64,000 bases of DNA, from assembly GCF_019237615.1 (NCBI RefSeq), contig NZ_JAFAGT010000021.1, forward strand, positions 29,986-93,985. The letters are read 5' to 3'. The DNA comes from Roseateles sp. GTDB taxonomy: Bacteria; Pseudomonadota; Gammaproteobacteria; Burkholderiales; Burkholderiaceae_C. This document shows positions 29,594 through 39,139 of the stretch, piece by piece. A program made the translations under genes and the position numbers. The notes below the pieces were generated by a model. It saw nothing but the letters and a program-made list of their open reading frames with translations. It did no database searches and was not told the DNA's origin. Position 1 is the stretch's first letter. Every line of letters begins with the position of its first letter.

Positions 29594-29597
<4 letters not shown>
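28425..29597 (+). CDS. metX: Homoserine O-acyltransferase MetX
   Basis: 390 residues, an alpha/beta-hydrolase fold enzyme. The nucleophile elbow is GGSLGGMQ (Ser near 150), and the catalytic His lies in [12 protein letters not shown] near the C-terminus. It transfers an acetyl or succinyl group to homoserine, the first committed step of methionine synthesis; the acyl donor cannot be read safely. The ATG follows a GGAGTGAGG ribosome-binding region. The 3' end overlaps metW by 4 bases. Control by the upstream SAM-II riboswitch and terminator is expected. Confidence 0.95.
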
Positions 29598-30169
<572 letters not shown>

Positions 30170-30172
30170 CGG

Positions 30173-30361
30173 TCAGCCCAGCGTCTTCTTGTGGGCCTTC
30201 TTGTGGCCCTTCTTCTTGTGCTTGACCTTGGCGGGCTTCTTCTTGCCGGCGGCGGCCTGGGCGCTGACGGCATGGCCAGCCGTCCGGGCCTCGGCGGCCG
30301 GCGCCGCGAACGCGGCGGTCAGGGCGATGGCGAGGGCGGCGGCAGCGGTCTGGATCTTCAT
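30173..30361 (-). CDS. Small exported Lys/His-rich protein
   Basis: 62 residues from the ATG at 30361. A signal peptide (MKIQTAAAALAIALTAAFA) is cleaved near APAAEA. The mature ~33 residues end in a stretch of Lys, His and Gly (KKKPAKVKHKKKGHKK), giving a very high positive charge. Similar small PsiF-like or histone-like Lys-rich exported peptides occur in betaproteobacteria, but I cannot name a family. It could bind anionic polymers, nucleic acid or metals in the periplasm; this is inference only. Confidence 0.6.
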   Translation of the reverse strand: MKIQTAAAALAIALTAAFAAPAAEARTAGHAVSAQAAAGKKKPAKVKHKKKGHKKAHKKTLG

Positions 30362-30399
30362 GGCAGGTGCTTTCAAAAAACGGATGCCGCCAGCCTAAC

Positions 30400-30891
30400 T
30401 CAGGGCAGCGGCGTTGCCTGATAGAAGACCGTCAGCCAGCGGCCATCGATGCCGCGCGACCACATGGACGAGGCCAGGTAGCCGACCGGGCCACCCGGCG
30501 TCGTGATCTCGGCCCGGTAGCTCAGCACCAGGCTTTGCTCGTTGTTGCGCACCACCCGCATGACCCCGAGGCGGTAGCGTGCGCCGGGCCGTCCGTTCAG
30601 GTGGGTGGTCAGCTCCGCGTAGCTTGTCTGCGTGACGCCTGTGGGGCCGAGGTTGACGGCATGTAAGTCCGGCGCGGCGTAGCTCAGCAGCCGCGCCACC
30701 TGGGCCGGGCTGCGCCCGGCGTCGAAGCACACCGCCGCCTTGTCCCTTTCCTGGGCCTGCAGGCGCCGGATCACATCCTCTATGCTTTCCTCGGCCGCGC
30801 CGGCGCGGCCGCCGAGTACCGCCAGCAGGCCAGGCAGCGGCAGCGCCAGCAGCAGCCGACGCGGGACGGGGAAGGTGGAGATGAGCTTCAT
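30400..30891 (-). CDS. Exported NTF2/SnoaL-like protein
   Basis: 163 residues from the ATG at 30891. A signal peptide (RRLLLALPLPGLLAVLGGRAGA) starts with paired arginines. The mature part fits a cone-shaped NTF2-like fold of the DUF4440 type: an N-terminal helix (IEDVIRRLQAQERDKA), a middle LSYAAPDLHAVNLGPTG and the final strands SLVLSYRAEITT and GRWLTVFYQATPLP. Such domains bind small ligands or act as accessory enzymes; no catalytic residues can be fixed. Confidence 0.6.
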   Translation of the reverse strand: MKLISTFPVPRRLLLALPLPGLLAVLGGRAGAAEESIEDVIRRLQAQERDKAAVCFDAGRSPAQVARLLSYAAPDLHAVNLGPTGVTQTSYAELTTHLNGRPGARYRLGVMRVVRNNEQSLVLSYRAEITTPGGPVGYLASSMWSRGIDGRWLTVFYQATPLP

Positions 30892-31002
30892 GGTGGACTC
30901 CTTGAGCGGGTTCCGGTCGACGTCCATCGCCGCCGGGGCACCGAGGTGCTGCCCGCAGGCTAGGCACCGCCTCTCGTGCGGCTCTCGTGCGGGCTGGCCG
31001 CC

Positions 31003-31077
31003 GTGCTGAGGCTGCTGGCGCCGCTGCGCGGCGAAGCTCGCTTCCAGGCGCTTCGGCGCGAGATCGGGCTGGCCTAG
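31003..31077 (+). pseudogene. Possible C-terminal remnant of a TPR/regulatory protein
   Basis: A 24-codon frame ends LLAPLRGEARFQALRREIGLA and a stop. Endings of the type P-L-R-x-D/E-x-R-F-x-A-L-x-R-x-x-G-L are common at the C-termini of TPR-containing transcriptional regulators and adenylate cyclases. The frame is closed by a TAG at 30961, so only a short tail survives. The assignment rests on this one motif. Confidence 0.3.
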
Positions 31078-31227
31078 CTGCTGCCCCTCGCGGCCCGGCG
31101 GCTGCTACGCCGCCAACGGCGCCGTGAACCGAGAGCCGAGGCGGTCGGGGCCTCGTCGATGGCAGCGCCGGGGGGCGACGGAACTCGGTCGGCCGAGCAC
31201 GTCTGGAGGCATCGGGCGGCTCGGTGC

Positions 31228-31356
31228 CGTTCAGCAGGGGAATGACCGGGCCACCCCGCCCTGGAACCGGTTTGCCGGGGCGGAGGGCAGCGGCAGGGCC
31301 GGCACCAGGCCGAGCAGCACGCCGGCAGTGGGCAGGGAAAGGCGGGTCAGACGCAT
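31228..31356 (-). pseudogene. Possible N-terminal remnant with signal peptide
   Basis: From the ATG at 31356 the frame gives 42 residues: a convincing signal peptide (MRLTRLSLPTAGVLLGLVPA) and then a stop at 31228. No mature domain follows in this frame. It may be the start of an exported protein lost by frameshift, or a short peptide gene; the former seems likelier beside the other remnant. Confidence 0.25.
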
Positions 31357-31431
31357 GGGCGGACGGGGGGCGGGCCATTGTCGGAGCGCCTAAACTGGCC
31401 GGTCGCGCCACAAGCGCACCAGGAGCCCGCC

Positions 31432-32907
31432 ATGAATGCCCGTGATCCCCACCTGCCCCTGCAAGCCGACGAGGCCCGCGCGCTGGGCCAGTTTGCCGAG
31501 CGCGTTTGGGACGAGGAAATCGTCCCGGCGCTGACCGACTACATCGCCATCCCCGCCAAGAGCCCGATGTTCGACGCCGACTGGGCGGCGCATGGTCACA
31601 TCGAGAAGGTGCTGACCCAGGCCGCCGCCTGGGTGGAGAGCAAGAAGGTCGCCGGCCTCAAGCTGGAGGTGGTGCGCATTCCCGGCCGCACGCCGGTCAT
31701 CTTCTTCGAGGTGCCGGCCACCAAGGCGGGCTCGACGGACACCGTGCTGCTCTACGGACACCTGGACAAGCAGCCCGAGTTCAGCGGCTGGCGCAGCGAC
31801 CTGGGCCCATGGACGCCCAAGTACGAGAACGGCCTGCTCTACGGCCGCGGCGGCGCGGACGACGGCTATGCCGTCTACGCTTCGCTGACGGCCATCATGG
31901 CGCTGGACCAGCAGGGCATCCCGCGGCCGCGCTGCGTGGGCGTCATCGAGACCTGCGAGGAGAGCGGCAGCTTCGACCTGCCGGCCTACATCGACCTGCT
32001 CAAGCCCCGCCTGGGCAATGTGTCACTGGTCGTCTGCCTGGACTCCGGCGCCGGCAACTACGAGCAGCTGTGGCTGACGACGTCGCTGCGCGGCATGGTG
32101 TCGGGCGTGCTCAAGGTGGAGGTGCTGACCGAGGGCATACACAGCGGCGACGCGTCGGGCGCCGTGCCGTCGAGCTTTCGCATCCTGCGCCAGGTGCTGG
32201 ACCGTCTGGAGGACAGCAAGACCGGGCGGCTGCTGCCCGAGAGCTTCCACTGCGAGATCCCCGGTGCGCGCCTGGAACAGGCCCGCGCGACGGCGGCCAT
32301 CCTCAAAGACGAGGTCTACAAGCGCATGCCATGGGCCTGCGGCGCGGACGGCGGCCCGGTGCTGCCGGTGACGACCGACCCGGTCGAGGTGCTGCTGAAC
32401 CGCACCTGGCGGCCGACGCTGTCGGTGGTCGGCGCCGATGGCTTCCCGGAGCTGAAGAACGCCGGCAACGTGCTGCGCCCCTACACGGCGTTCAAGCTCA
32501 GCCTGCGCCTGCCGCCGCTGATCGACGGCAATGCCGCGGCGCTGCGGCTCAAGGCCTTGCTGGAGGACAACGCGCCCTACAACGCCAAGGTCACGTTCAC
32601 GCCCGACGGCCGCGCCGGCGCCCTCGGAGCCACCGGCTGGAACACGCCCGACCTTTCGCCCTGGCTGAGCCAGGCGCTCAACGATGCCAGCCAGGCGCAT
32701 TTCGGCGCGCCGGTCGGCTACATCGGCCAGGGCGGCACCATCCCGCTGATGAGCATGCTGCAGAAGGGCTTCCCGGCCGCGCAGATGATGGTCTGCGGCG
32801 TGCTGGGCCCCAAGAGCAACGCCCACGGGCCCAACGAGTTCCTGCACGTGCCCTATGGCAAGCGGCTGACGGCTGCAGTCGCCCAGGTGATGGCGGCCCA
32901 TCCCTGA
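31432..32907 (+). CDS. M20-family metallopeptidase
   Basis: 491 residues from the ATG at 31432, preceded by AGGAG at good distance. Zinc-ligand motifs of the M20 family are in order: YGHLDKQPEFSGW (~110), YGRGGADDGY (~140), the catalytic ESGSF region (~177) and a late AHGPNEFLHV. A lid/dimerisation domain lies between. It hydrolyses dipeptides or related amides in the cytoplasm; the GADDG variant suggests the dipeptidase/carnosinase branch. The LysR gene follows after 10 bases on the same strand. Confidence 0.9.
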   Translation: MNARDPHLPLQADEARALGQFAERVWDEEIVPALTDYIAIPAKSPMFDADWAAHGHIEKVLTQAAAWVESKKVAGLKLEVVRIPGRTPVIFFEVPATKAGSTDTVLLYGHLDKQPEFSGWRSDLGPWTPKYENGLLYGRGGADDGYAVYASLTAIMALDQQGIPRPRCVGVIETCEESGSFDLPAYIDLLKPRLGNVSLVVCLDSGAGNYEQLWLTTSLRGMVSGVLKVEVLTEGIHSGDASGAVPSSFRILRQVLDRLEDSKTGRLLPESFHCEIPGARLEQARATAAILKDEVYKRMPWACGADGGPVLPVTTDPVEVLLNRTWRPTLSVVGADGFPELKNAGNVLRPYTAFKLSLRLPPLIDGNAAALRLKALLEDNAPYNAKVTFTPDGRAGALGATGWNTPDLSPWLSQALNDASQAHFGAPVGYIGQGGTIPLMSMLQKGFPAAQMMVCGVLGPKSNAHGPNEFLHVPYGKRLTAAVAQVMAAHP

Positions 32908-32917
32908 TCGAGGAAGG

Positions 32918-33874
32918 ATGGACCAGCTCCGCGCCATCAAGGTCTTTGTCCGCGTCATCGACGAGGGCAGCTTCGCCGCAGCGGCGCGGGCCCTGGACTT
33001 GGCGCCGGCCGTCGTCACCCGCCTGGTGGCCGAGCTGGAGGACCACCTCGGCACGCGACTGCTGAACCGCACGACGCGGCGCCTGTCGCTGACCGAGATC
33101 GGCGAGGCCTATCTGGAGCGGGCGCGGCGCATCCTGGCCGACGTCGACGAGGCCGCGGCCCTGGCCGCCTCGGCCACGCAGGAGGTTCGCGGCCTGCTGC
33201 GCGTGCTGTGCCCGCCGGCCATCGCTGTGCACCAACTGGCCAAGCACCTGCCCAAGTTCCACCGCGCCTATCCGCTGGTGACGCTGGAGATCGCCTCGCC
33301 CGGCCCGGTCGAGACGGTGGACGACGGCTATGACCTGACCATCTTCCTGTCCCGGGACCCGCTGGACGGCGACTTCATCGCCCGGCGCCTGGCGCGCAGT
33401 GAGTTCATCATGTGCGCGTCGCCCGATTACCTCGACCGGCGCGGCCGCCCCCAGCACCCCTCCGAGCTGAAATGCCACGACGCGCTGCTGCCGCCCACGC
33501 CCTCGCTGATGCGCGGCCTGACGCTGCAGCGTGGCGACGGCGGCGAGGAGATCACGCTGCCCATCGTGCCCTCGCGCGCGACGCTGTCGACGACGCACAT
33601 GGACACCAACTACGCCGCAGCCCTGCATGGCCTGGGCGTGGCCGGCCTGCCCAGCTTCATGGTCGAGGACGCGCTGCTGGAGCAGGCGCTGGAGCGCGTC
33701 ATGCCGCAGTGGCGCCTGTTCGGCACGACGCTGTGGGCCGGCATGCCCACGCGCAAATACGTGCCCGCACGCACCCGGGCCTTCCTCGACTTCCTGCTGG
33801 AGATCTTCGGCGGCGAGGACAGGGACCCGTGGCTGGTCGCCGCAGGCTGCGCGACCGTCCCTAGCGCAGGCTGA
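32918..33874 (+). CDS. LysR-family transcriptional regulator
   Basis: 318 residues. The N-terminal winged helix-turn-helix (~1-60) reads VFVRVIDEGSFAAAARAL and LNRTTRRLSLTEIG, followed by a linker helix and a LysR-type periplasmic-binding-like effector domain (~90-295). The gene starts 10 bases after the M20 peptidase stop, so it is probably co-transcribed rather than divergent from its target. Its 3' end overlaps the convergent AmgK-like fragment by 14 bases. The ligand is unknown. Confidence 0.93.
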   Translation: MDQLRAIKVFVRVIDEGSFAAAARALDLAPAVVTRLVAELEDHLGTRLLNRTTRRLSLTEIGEAYLERARRILADVDEAAALAASATQEVRGLLRVLCPPAIAVHQLAKHLPKFHRAYPLVTLEIASPGPVETVDDGYDLTIFLSRDPLDGDFIARRLARSEFIMCASPDYLDRRGRPQHPSELKCHDALLPPTPSLMRGLTLQRGDGGEEITLPIVPSRATLSTTHMDTNYAAALHGLGVAGLPSFMVEDALLEQALERVMPQWRLFGTTLWAGMPTRKYVPARTRAFLDFLLEIFGGEDRDPWLVAAGCATVPSAG

Positions 33875-34412
33875 AGCCCAGCTCGAACAACTCCGGGAAG
33901 CTGGCTTCCATCGCGCGCTTCAGCGGCGCCAGCGCGACGTAGCGGCTGGCCGTCTTGGCGACATGGGCCAGCAGCCGGCGCTCCTCGGCATGGCCGCGGC
34001 CCAGCAGCACGAGGTGCCGGCGCAACGCGCTCCATTCCAGCTGCCGCCAGTACTCGCCGAAATCGGCCGCCAGCGCCGCATCGAGCTGGCCGGCGGCGCG
34101 GCAGTCCTCCCAGTGGCGCACGGCCCAGTCGATCTCCTGGGCCTCGTCCCAGGCCAGTTCGGGAGGGCGCAGCAGCGCAGCGATGGCGTCGGTGGAGCTA
34201 CCCTGGGGCGCATCGTCGATCAGGCGCTGCAGCACGGCATCCAGGCCGTTCGGGGCGATGCGGGCCAGGCCGGCGCGCAGGGCGGCGGCGTCGGGCGGCT
34301 CGGGCGGCTTGGGCTGCGCGCTCAAGCCGGCGCAGGCGGCGCGCATCAGGCGGTCGGCGTCTTCGGGATGGGCTTGCAGGTCCTGGATCAGGGCGGAGGT
34401 CGGCGTCGTCAT
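33861..34412 (-). CDS. AmgK-like C-terminal domain protein lacking the kinase core
   Basis: 183 residues. The last ~100 residues closely resemble the C-terminal helical part of AmgK/aminoglycoside-phosphotransferase-type sugar kinases: EIDWAVRHWEDCRAAG, then DFGEYWRQLEWSALRRHL and SRYVALAPLKR. In many betaproteobacteria amgK lies exactly here, divergent from lptD. The N-terminal ~80 residues are not kinase-like: no glycine loop, no HGD catalytic loop and no metal-binding Asp. It therefore looks like a shrunken amgK relative. AmgK phosphorylates sugars for cell-wall recycling, so this copy should be inactive as a kinase. Confidence 0.65.
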   Translation of the reverse strand: MTTPTSALIQDLQAHPEDADRLMRAACAGLSAQPKPPEPPDAAALRAGLARIAPNGLDAVLQRLIDDAPQGSSTDAIAALLRPPELAWDEAQEIDWAVRHWEDCRAAGQLDAALAADFGEYWRQLEWSALRRHLVLLGRGHAEERRLLAHVAKTASRYVALAPLKRAMEASFPELFELGFSLR

Positions 34413-34493
34413 GGGATGAAAGCCCTCGTGGATAATCAAATTCTAAGAACCGCCGCCCCGGCCTCCTCACCGACCCCGAGCCTTCCGCTGCCT

Positions 34494-36869
34494 GTGTCGC
34501 GCTCGCCCCGCCTCCTCCGCCCCGCCCCGCTGCCCCCGCTGATCGCCCTGGCCCTGTGCGCCTGGGGCGAGGCCCGTGCGCAGCAGCCCGTCGACGACGC
34601 CCCGCTGCCGCTGCGCAGCAGCCGCGTGCTGGCGACGTCGTCCAAGGCGGGCACCGCCAAGCCGGCCCTGGTCATCTCCGCCGGTCGGCTGTCGGCCCAG
34701 ACGGACCAGCAGGCGCAGGGGCGGGATGGCGTCGAGCTGCGCTACGGCGAGCTGGTGATGAATGCGGACCAGCTCGACTACCGCGTCGTCGACGACTTCG
34801 CGCGCGCCGAGGGCCATGTTCGCATCAACCACAACGGCAATGTCTTCACGGGCCCGCTGCTGCAGCTGTACGTGAGCCGCTTCGAGGGCGAATTCCTGAC
34901 GCCCAGCTTCTTCCTCGCCGCGACCGGCGGCGCCGGCAAGGCCAAGCTGCTGAAGTTCCAGGACAGTGAGCACATGAGCGCGACCGAAGGCAGCTACACC
35001 AGCTGCCCGGCCGTGGAGCAGCAGGAGCCGGCTTGGCAGATCTCGGCCAAGCGGCTGCGCCTGGACCTGGCCGCCAACGAGGGCGAGGCCGACGGCGCCG
35101 TGCTGCGCTTCCTGGGCGTGCCCATCCTGGCCGCGCCGTCCATGACCTTCCCGCTCAGCTCGGCGCGCAAGTCGGGCTGGCTACCGCCCAACATCTTCCT
35201 GGACAACCGCGGCGGCCTGGAACTGGGCGTGCCCTATTACTGGAACATCGCGCCGCAGCGCGACGCGACCTTCACGCCCTTCATCATGACCAAGCGCGGT
35301 GCGGGCCTGGACAGCGAGTTCCGCTACATGGAGCCCGGCCACAAGGGCCGCATCAATTTCGACTACCTGCCCAACGACCGGCTGCTGGGCCGTTCGCGCT
35401 GGGATCTGCTGCTGAACAACGACGGCAAGTTCGGCGACTGGCGCTACCGCATCAAGAGCGAGCGCGTCTCGGACGACGACTACTGGAAGGACATGTCGCG
35501 TCGCGTCGAGAGCCAGACGCCACGCCTCATGGCCAGTGACTTTGCGCTGAATCGCCAGCGCGAGCTGTCCTGGGGCGTCATCGACACCTATGCCCGTGTG
35601 CAGCGCTGGCAGGCGCTGCAGGGCACGGATGCGCTGGCGCAGTTCGACACGCCCTACCAGCGCAGCCCGCAGGTCGGCGTGCGCGTGACGACGGCGGCCG
35701 ACGAGGCCGTGCTGGACAGCTTCCGCCCTTGGGGCCGAAAGGCGCGGCTGGAGGGCGGACTGGAGCTGGAATACAACCGCTTCGACCTGCCGGGCTCGGC
35801 CCTGGCCGGCCAGGCCCGCGGCGGCCAGCGCGTGCACGCGCTGGGCCATGTGGCCGCGCCGCTGGGCGGCGAGGCCTGGTGGTTCATCCCGCGCGCCTCC
35901 TTCAATGCGGCAGCCTACAACGTCGACCAGCCGCAGGCCGACGGCCGACGCCGCATGAGCCGCGTCATCCCGACGCTGAGCATCGACCATGGCTGGGTTT
36001 TCGAGCGCGACACGACACTGTTCGGCCGCGACTACCGCCAGAGCCTGGAGCCGCGGCTGTTCTACGTGAACACGCCCTTCCGCGACCAGAGCAACCTGCC
36101 CAACTTCGACTCGGCGCCCAAGGACTTCAACTTCGACTCCATCTACACCGACAACCCGTTCTCGGGCGTTGACCGGGTGTCGGACCTGCATGCACTGAGC
36201 GTCGGCGCGACCAGCCGCTGGATCAGCGCCGCCCAGGGCGAGGAGATCCTGCGCCTGGGCGCCGTGCAGCGCTTCCTGTTCCGCGACCAGAAGATCACGC
36301 CGGACGGCCAGCCCGTCACGCAGCGCTTCTCCGACCTGCTGCTGGCCGCCGCCGCGCACCTGGACGAGAAGTGGTGGGCCGACAGCACGCTGGAGTTCAA
36401 CCCCGAGACCAACCGCTCCGTGCGCTCTGTGCTGCGCGCGCGCTACTCGCCGGGGCCGTTCAAGACGGTCAGCGTCGCCTACCGGCTGGCGCGCGGGCAG
36501 AGCGAGCAGGTCGAGCTGGCCTGGCAATGGCCCCTCTACGGCACACCCATCACCTCGCGCGGCGCCGACAGCAAATCCTGCGGCGGCGCCTGGTACAGCG
36601 CCGGCCGCGTGCAGTACTCGCTGCGCGACAAGCGCCTGACCGACTCGGTGATGGGCTTCGAGTACGACGCCGGCTGCTGGGTGCTGCGCTGGGGCATAGA
36701 GCGCCTGTCCACCGGCCGGGCCGAGACCAACACGCGGCTGATGCTGCAGCTGGAGCTGGTGGGCCTGTCGCAGCTGGGCTCGAACGCCCTCAAGGTCTTG
36801 AAGGACAATGTGCCCGGTTACCGCAGGCTGAGCTCCGACAGCTCACCGAGTTCAGACTTCCAACCATGA
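34494..36869 (+). CDS. lptD: LPS-assembly outer-membrane protein LptD
   Basis: 791 residues if started at GTG 34494, which yields a standard 30-residue signal peptide ending EARA-Q. An in-frame ATG at 34416 would add 26 residues and a long n-region. After the signal comes the OstA/LptA-like N-domain (LVMNADQLDYRVVDD, AEGHVRINHNG) and a C-terminal beta-barrel rich in alternating strands. Cysteines near residues 180, 690 and 720 may form disulfides. With LptE (48766-49251) it inserts lipopolysaccharide into the outer leaflet. It overlaps surA by 4 bases. Confidence 0.93.
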   Translation: MSRSPRLLRPAPLPPLIALALCAWGEARAQQPVDDAPLPLRSSRVLATSSKAGTAKPALVISAGRLSAQTDQQAQGRDGVELRYGELVMNADQLDYRVVDDFARAEGHVRINHNGNVFTGPLLQLYVSRFEGEFLTPSFFLAATGGAGKAKLLKFQDSEHMSATEGSYTSCPAVEQQEPAWQISAKRLRLDLAANEGEADGAVLRFLGVPILAAPSMTFPLSSARKSGWLPPNIFLDNRGGLELGVPYYWNIAPQRDATFTPFIMTKRGAGLDSEFRYMEPGHKGRINFDYLPNDRLLGRSRWDLLLNNDGKFGDWRYRIKSERVSDDDYWKDMSRRVESQTPRLMASDFALNRQRELSWGVIDTYARVQRWQALQGTDALAQFDTPYQRSPQVGVRVTTAADEAVLDSFRPWGRKARLEGGLELEYNRFDLPGSALAGQARGGQRVHALGHVAAPLGGEAWWFIPRASFNAAAYNVDQPQADGRRRMSRVIPTLSIDHGWVFERDTTLFGRDYRQSLEPRLFYVNTPFRDQSNLPNFDSAPKDFNFDSIYTDNPFSGVDRVSDLHALSVGATSRWISAAQGEEILRLGAVQRFLFRDQKITPDGQPVTQRFSDLLLAAAAHLDEKWWADSTLEFNPETNRSVRSVLRARYSPGPFKTVSVAYRLARGQSEQVELAWQWPLYGTPITSRGADSKSCGGAWYSAGRVQYSLRDKRLTDSVMGFEYDAGCWVLRWGIERLSTGRAETNTRLMLQLELVGLSQLGSNALKVLKDNVPGYRRLSSDSSPSSDFQP

Positions 36870-38164
36870 TGCATCGCCTCGCTCCCCTTGTTCTGGCGCT
36901 GGCCGCCTTCTCCGCCTCGGCCCAGACGCCCACGCTGCAGCCGGGTGACTACATCGCCGCCGTCGTCAACCAGGACGTCGTGGCCGCCAGCGAGGTCATC
37001 CAGCGCACCGAGCGGCTGCGCCAGGAGGCACGCCAGAAGGGCGAGGTCATGCCCGAGACGACCGGCCTGCGCAAGCAGGCGCTGGAGGCGCTGATCGAGG
37101 ACCGCGTCCTCGTCACCTACGCCCGCGAGAACGGCCCGCGCGTGGACGAGGCCGAGCTGGACCGCATCGTCGCCAACGTGGCCGCGCAGAACAAGCTGAC
37201 GATGGCGCAGCTGCGCGAGCGCCTCAAGCAGGACGGCACCGACTACAAGAGCTTCCGCGAGAACCTGCGCGACCAGATGATGACCGAGCGCGTGCGCGAG
37301 CGCGAGGTGCAGGGTCGCATCAAGGTCACCGATGCCGAGATCGACGCCTACCTGGACAAGAAGCGCGCCGAGCTGGCCAGCGGCGGCATGATCAACCTGG
37401 CGCAGGTGCTGGTGACGGTGCCCGAGGGCGCCGCCGACAGCGTCGTGGCCGAGCGCCGCGCGCGCGCAGAAGGCGCGCTGGCCCGCATCAAGGGCGGCGA
37501 AAACTTTGCCAAGGTCGCCCGCGACGTGTCCGAGGACGGCAACAAGGCCCGTGGCGGCGAGATCGGCCTGCGCCCGGCCGACCGCCTGCCCGACGTCTTC
37601 GTCCACGCCGTCCGGGGCCTGAAGGTCGGCGAGGTCGCGCCGGAGCTGCTGCGCAGCGGCGCGGGCTTCCACATCCTCAAGGTCGTCGAGCGCCAGGGCG
37701 GCGCCTCGCTGACGCAGAGCCTGCAGACCCATGCCCGCCACATCCTGCTACGCCCCTCGGCCCAGCTGACCGCCGAGGTCGCGGCCCGGCGCCTGGCCGA
37801 GTACAAGCGCCAGATCGAGACCGGCCAGGCCAAGTTCGAGGACATCGCCAGGGCCAATTCCGAGGACGGCAGCGCCGCCGAGGGCGGTGACCTCGGCTGG
37901 ATGGGCGCCGGCGGCTTCGTGCCCGAGTTCGAGGAGGCGATGAACGCGCTGCCGCCGAACGGCATTTCAGGCCCGGTGGTGTCGCGCTTTGGCGTGCACC
38001 TGATCCAGGTGCTGGAGCGCCGTACCGTCGAGGTCGAGATGAAGCAGCTGCGCGAGCAGGCCCGCGGCGCGCTGCGCGAGCAGAAGTACGACGAGGCCTA
38101 CCAGGAATGGGTCAAGGACCTGCGCACCAAGGCGTTTGTCGAAGTCCGCGAATGGCTGGATTGA
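36866..38164 (+). CDS. surA: Periplasmic peptidyl-prolyl isomerase SurA
   Basis: 432 residues with signal peptide [20 protein letters not shown]. The SurA N-terminal chaperone domain (~25-175) contains [11 protein letters not shown] and [12 protein letters not shown]. Two parvulin domains follow: one around [24 protein letters not shown], the other around [25 protein letters not shown], the second being the better conserved. It escorts outer-membrane proteins, including LptD, to the Bam complex. Its ATG overlaps the lptD stop. In enterics pdxA follows; here rsmA follows directly. Confidence 0.95.
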   Translation: MMHRLAPLVLALAAFSASAQTPTLQPGDYIAAVVNQDVVAASEVIQRTERLRQEARQKGEVMPETTGLRKQALEALIEDRVLVTYARENGPRVDEAELDRIVANVAAQNKLTMAQLRERLKQDGTDYKSFRENLRDQMMTERVREREVQGRIKVTDAEIDAYLDKKRAELASGGMINLAQVLVTVPEGAADSVVAERRARAEGALARIKGGENFAKVARDVSEDGNKARGGEIGLRPADRLPDVFVHAVRGLKVGEVAPELLRSGAGFHILKVVERQGGASLTQSLQTHARHILLRPSAQLTAEVAARRLAEYKRQIETGQAKFEDIARANSEDGSAAEGGDLGWMGAGGFVPEFEEAMNALPPNGISGPVVSRFGVHLIQVLERRTVEVEMKQLREQARGALREQKYDEAYQEWVKDLRTKAFVEVREWLD

Positions 38165-38189
38165 TCCGGTCCGGTGGCGGGCTGACACC

Positions 38190-38960
38190 ATGAAGTCGCA
38201 TATCCCGAGAAAGCGCTTCGGTCAGCATTTCCTGACCGACAAGGTGCTGATCGACGCCATCATCGATCTCATCGATCCGCAGCCCGGCGAGACGCTGGTC
38301 GAGATCGGCCCGGGCCTGGGCGCGATGACACTGCCGCTGCTGGAGCGGCACAAGCCGCTGACCGTCGTCGAGCTGGACCGCGACCTCGCCGCACGGCTGC
38401 GCCAGCGCGGCGACGTCGAGGTCATCGAGTCCGACGTGCTCAAGGTCGACTTCAAGGCCCTGTCTGCCGCCAAGGGCGCGAGGCTGCGCGTCGTCGGCAA
38501 CCTGCCCTACAACATCTCCACACCCATCCTCTTCCACCTGCTGGACGCGGTGGACGACGTGGTCGACCAGCATTTCATGCTGCAGAAGGAAGTGGTGGAC
38601 CGCATGGCCGCCGGGCCGGGCGGCAAGGACTACGGCCGCCTCAGCGTCATGCTGCAGTGGCGCTACGACATCGAGTCGGTGCTGGACGTGCCGCCCGAGG
38701 CCTTCGACCCGCCGCCACGCGTGGACTCGGCCATCGTGCGCATGCAGCCGCTGACGACGCCGCCGGCCGTCAGCCGCACGCTGCTGGGCGAACTGGTCGC
38801 CAGCGCCTTCTCGCAGCGCCGCAAGCTGCTGCGCCACAGCCTGGGCCACTGGCTGGCCGAGCGCGGCTACGCGGGACATTTCGACCTGCAGCGTCGGGCC
38901 GAGGAAGTGCCGGTCGACGAGTTCGTCGCGCTGGCACTGGAAGTCCAGGACCGGAAGTAA
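38190..38960 (+). CDS. rsmA: 16S rRNA dimethyladenosine transferase RsmA (KsgA)
   Basis: 256 residues. The SAM pocket reads [12 protein letters not shown] (~40) with acidic VVELDRD, and the catalytic N-L-P-Y motif is [12 protein letters not shown] (~107). The N-terminal RKRFGQHFL block is diagnostic. It dimethylates two adjacent adenines near the 3' end of 16S rRNA during small-subunit maturation. The last base of its TAA is already the first base of the following terminator stem. Confidence 0.96.
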   Translation: MKSHIPRKRFGQHFLTDKVLIDAIIDLIDPQPGETLVEIGPGLGAMTLPLLERHKPLTVVELDRDLAARLRQRGDVEVIESDVLKVDFKALSAAKGARLRVVGNLPYNISTPILFHLLDAVDDVVDQHFMLQKEVVDRMAAGPGGKDYGRLSVMLQWRYDIESVLDVPPEAFDPPPRVDSAIVRMQPLTTPPAVSRTLLGELVASAFSQRRKLLRHSLGHWLAERGYAGHFDLQRRAEEVPVDEFVALALEVQDRK

Positions 38961-38985
38961 AAACGGGACCTGCGGGTCCCGTTTT
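38960..38985 (+). terminator. Intrinsic terminator after rsmA
   Basis: A perfect 11-bp stem AAAACGGGACC / GGTCCCGTTTT encloses a TGCG loop closed by C-G, a stable UNCG-type tetraloop. A and T runs on both sides allow it to work in both directions. Confidence 0.9.
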
Positions 38986-39139
38986 CACTCGAAGGTTCAG
39001 CGCGTCACGCCGCGTTGAGCCACATCGAGGTATCGAAGGCGCTGCACATCATCGGCATGTTCATGCCGAAGTTGGGATTGCCAATCGCCGATTTCGCGCT
39101 TTTCGGCGCAGGCTTCTCAATAACCGGGGCCACCTCAGC

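Larger units (their letters stand above)
30892..31431. other. 540-bp region without an intact gene
   Basis: No complete gene is supported. The stretch holds two fragments listed separately (31003-31077 plus, 31228-31356 minus) and GC-rich sequence. The minus strand is open in one frame across much of the region, but its amino-acid content (Arg/Ala/Pro) is typical of antisense noise. It looks like the site of one or two decayed genes. Confidence 0.5.

Noticed and set aside
30395..31411. A 338-codon minus-strand frame spanning the NTF2-like gene and the gene-free stretch
   Set aside because: It overlaps the better supported gene in another frame and is made of Arg/Ala/Pro-rich sequence without motifs.
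34416..34493. ATG at 34416 as the lptD start
   Set aside because: It would place 26 extra residues before the signal peptide and lie at or before an AT-rich promoter-like segment (GATAAT at 34431); GTG 34494 gives a normal signal peptide. The choice is not certain.
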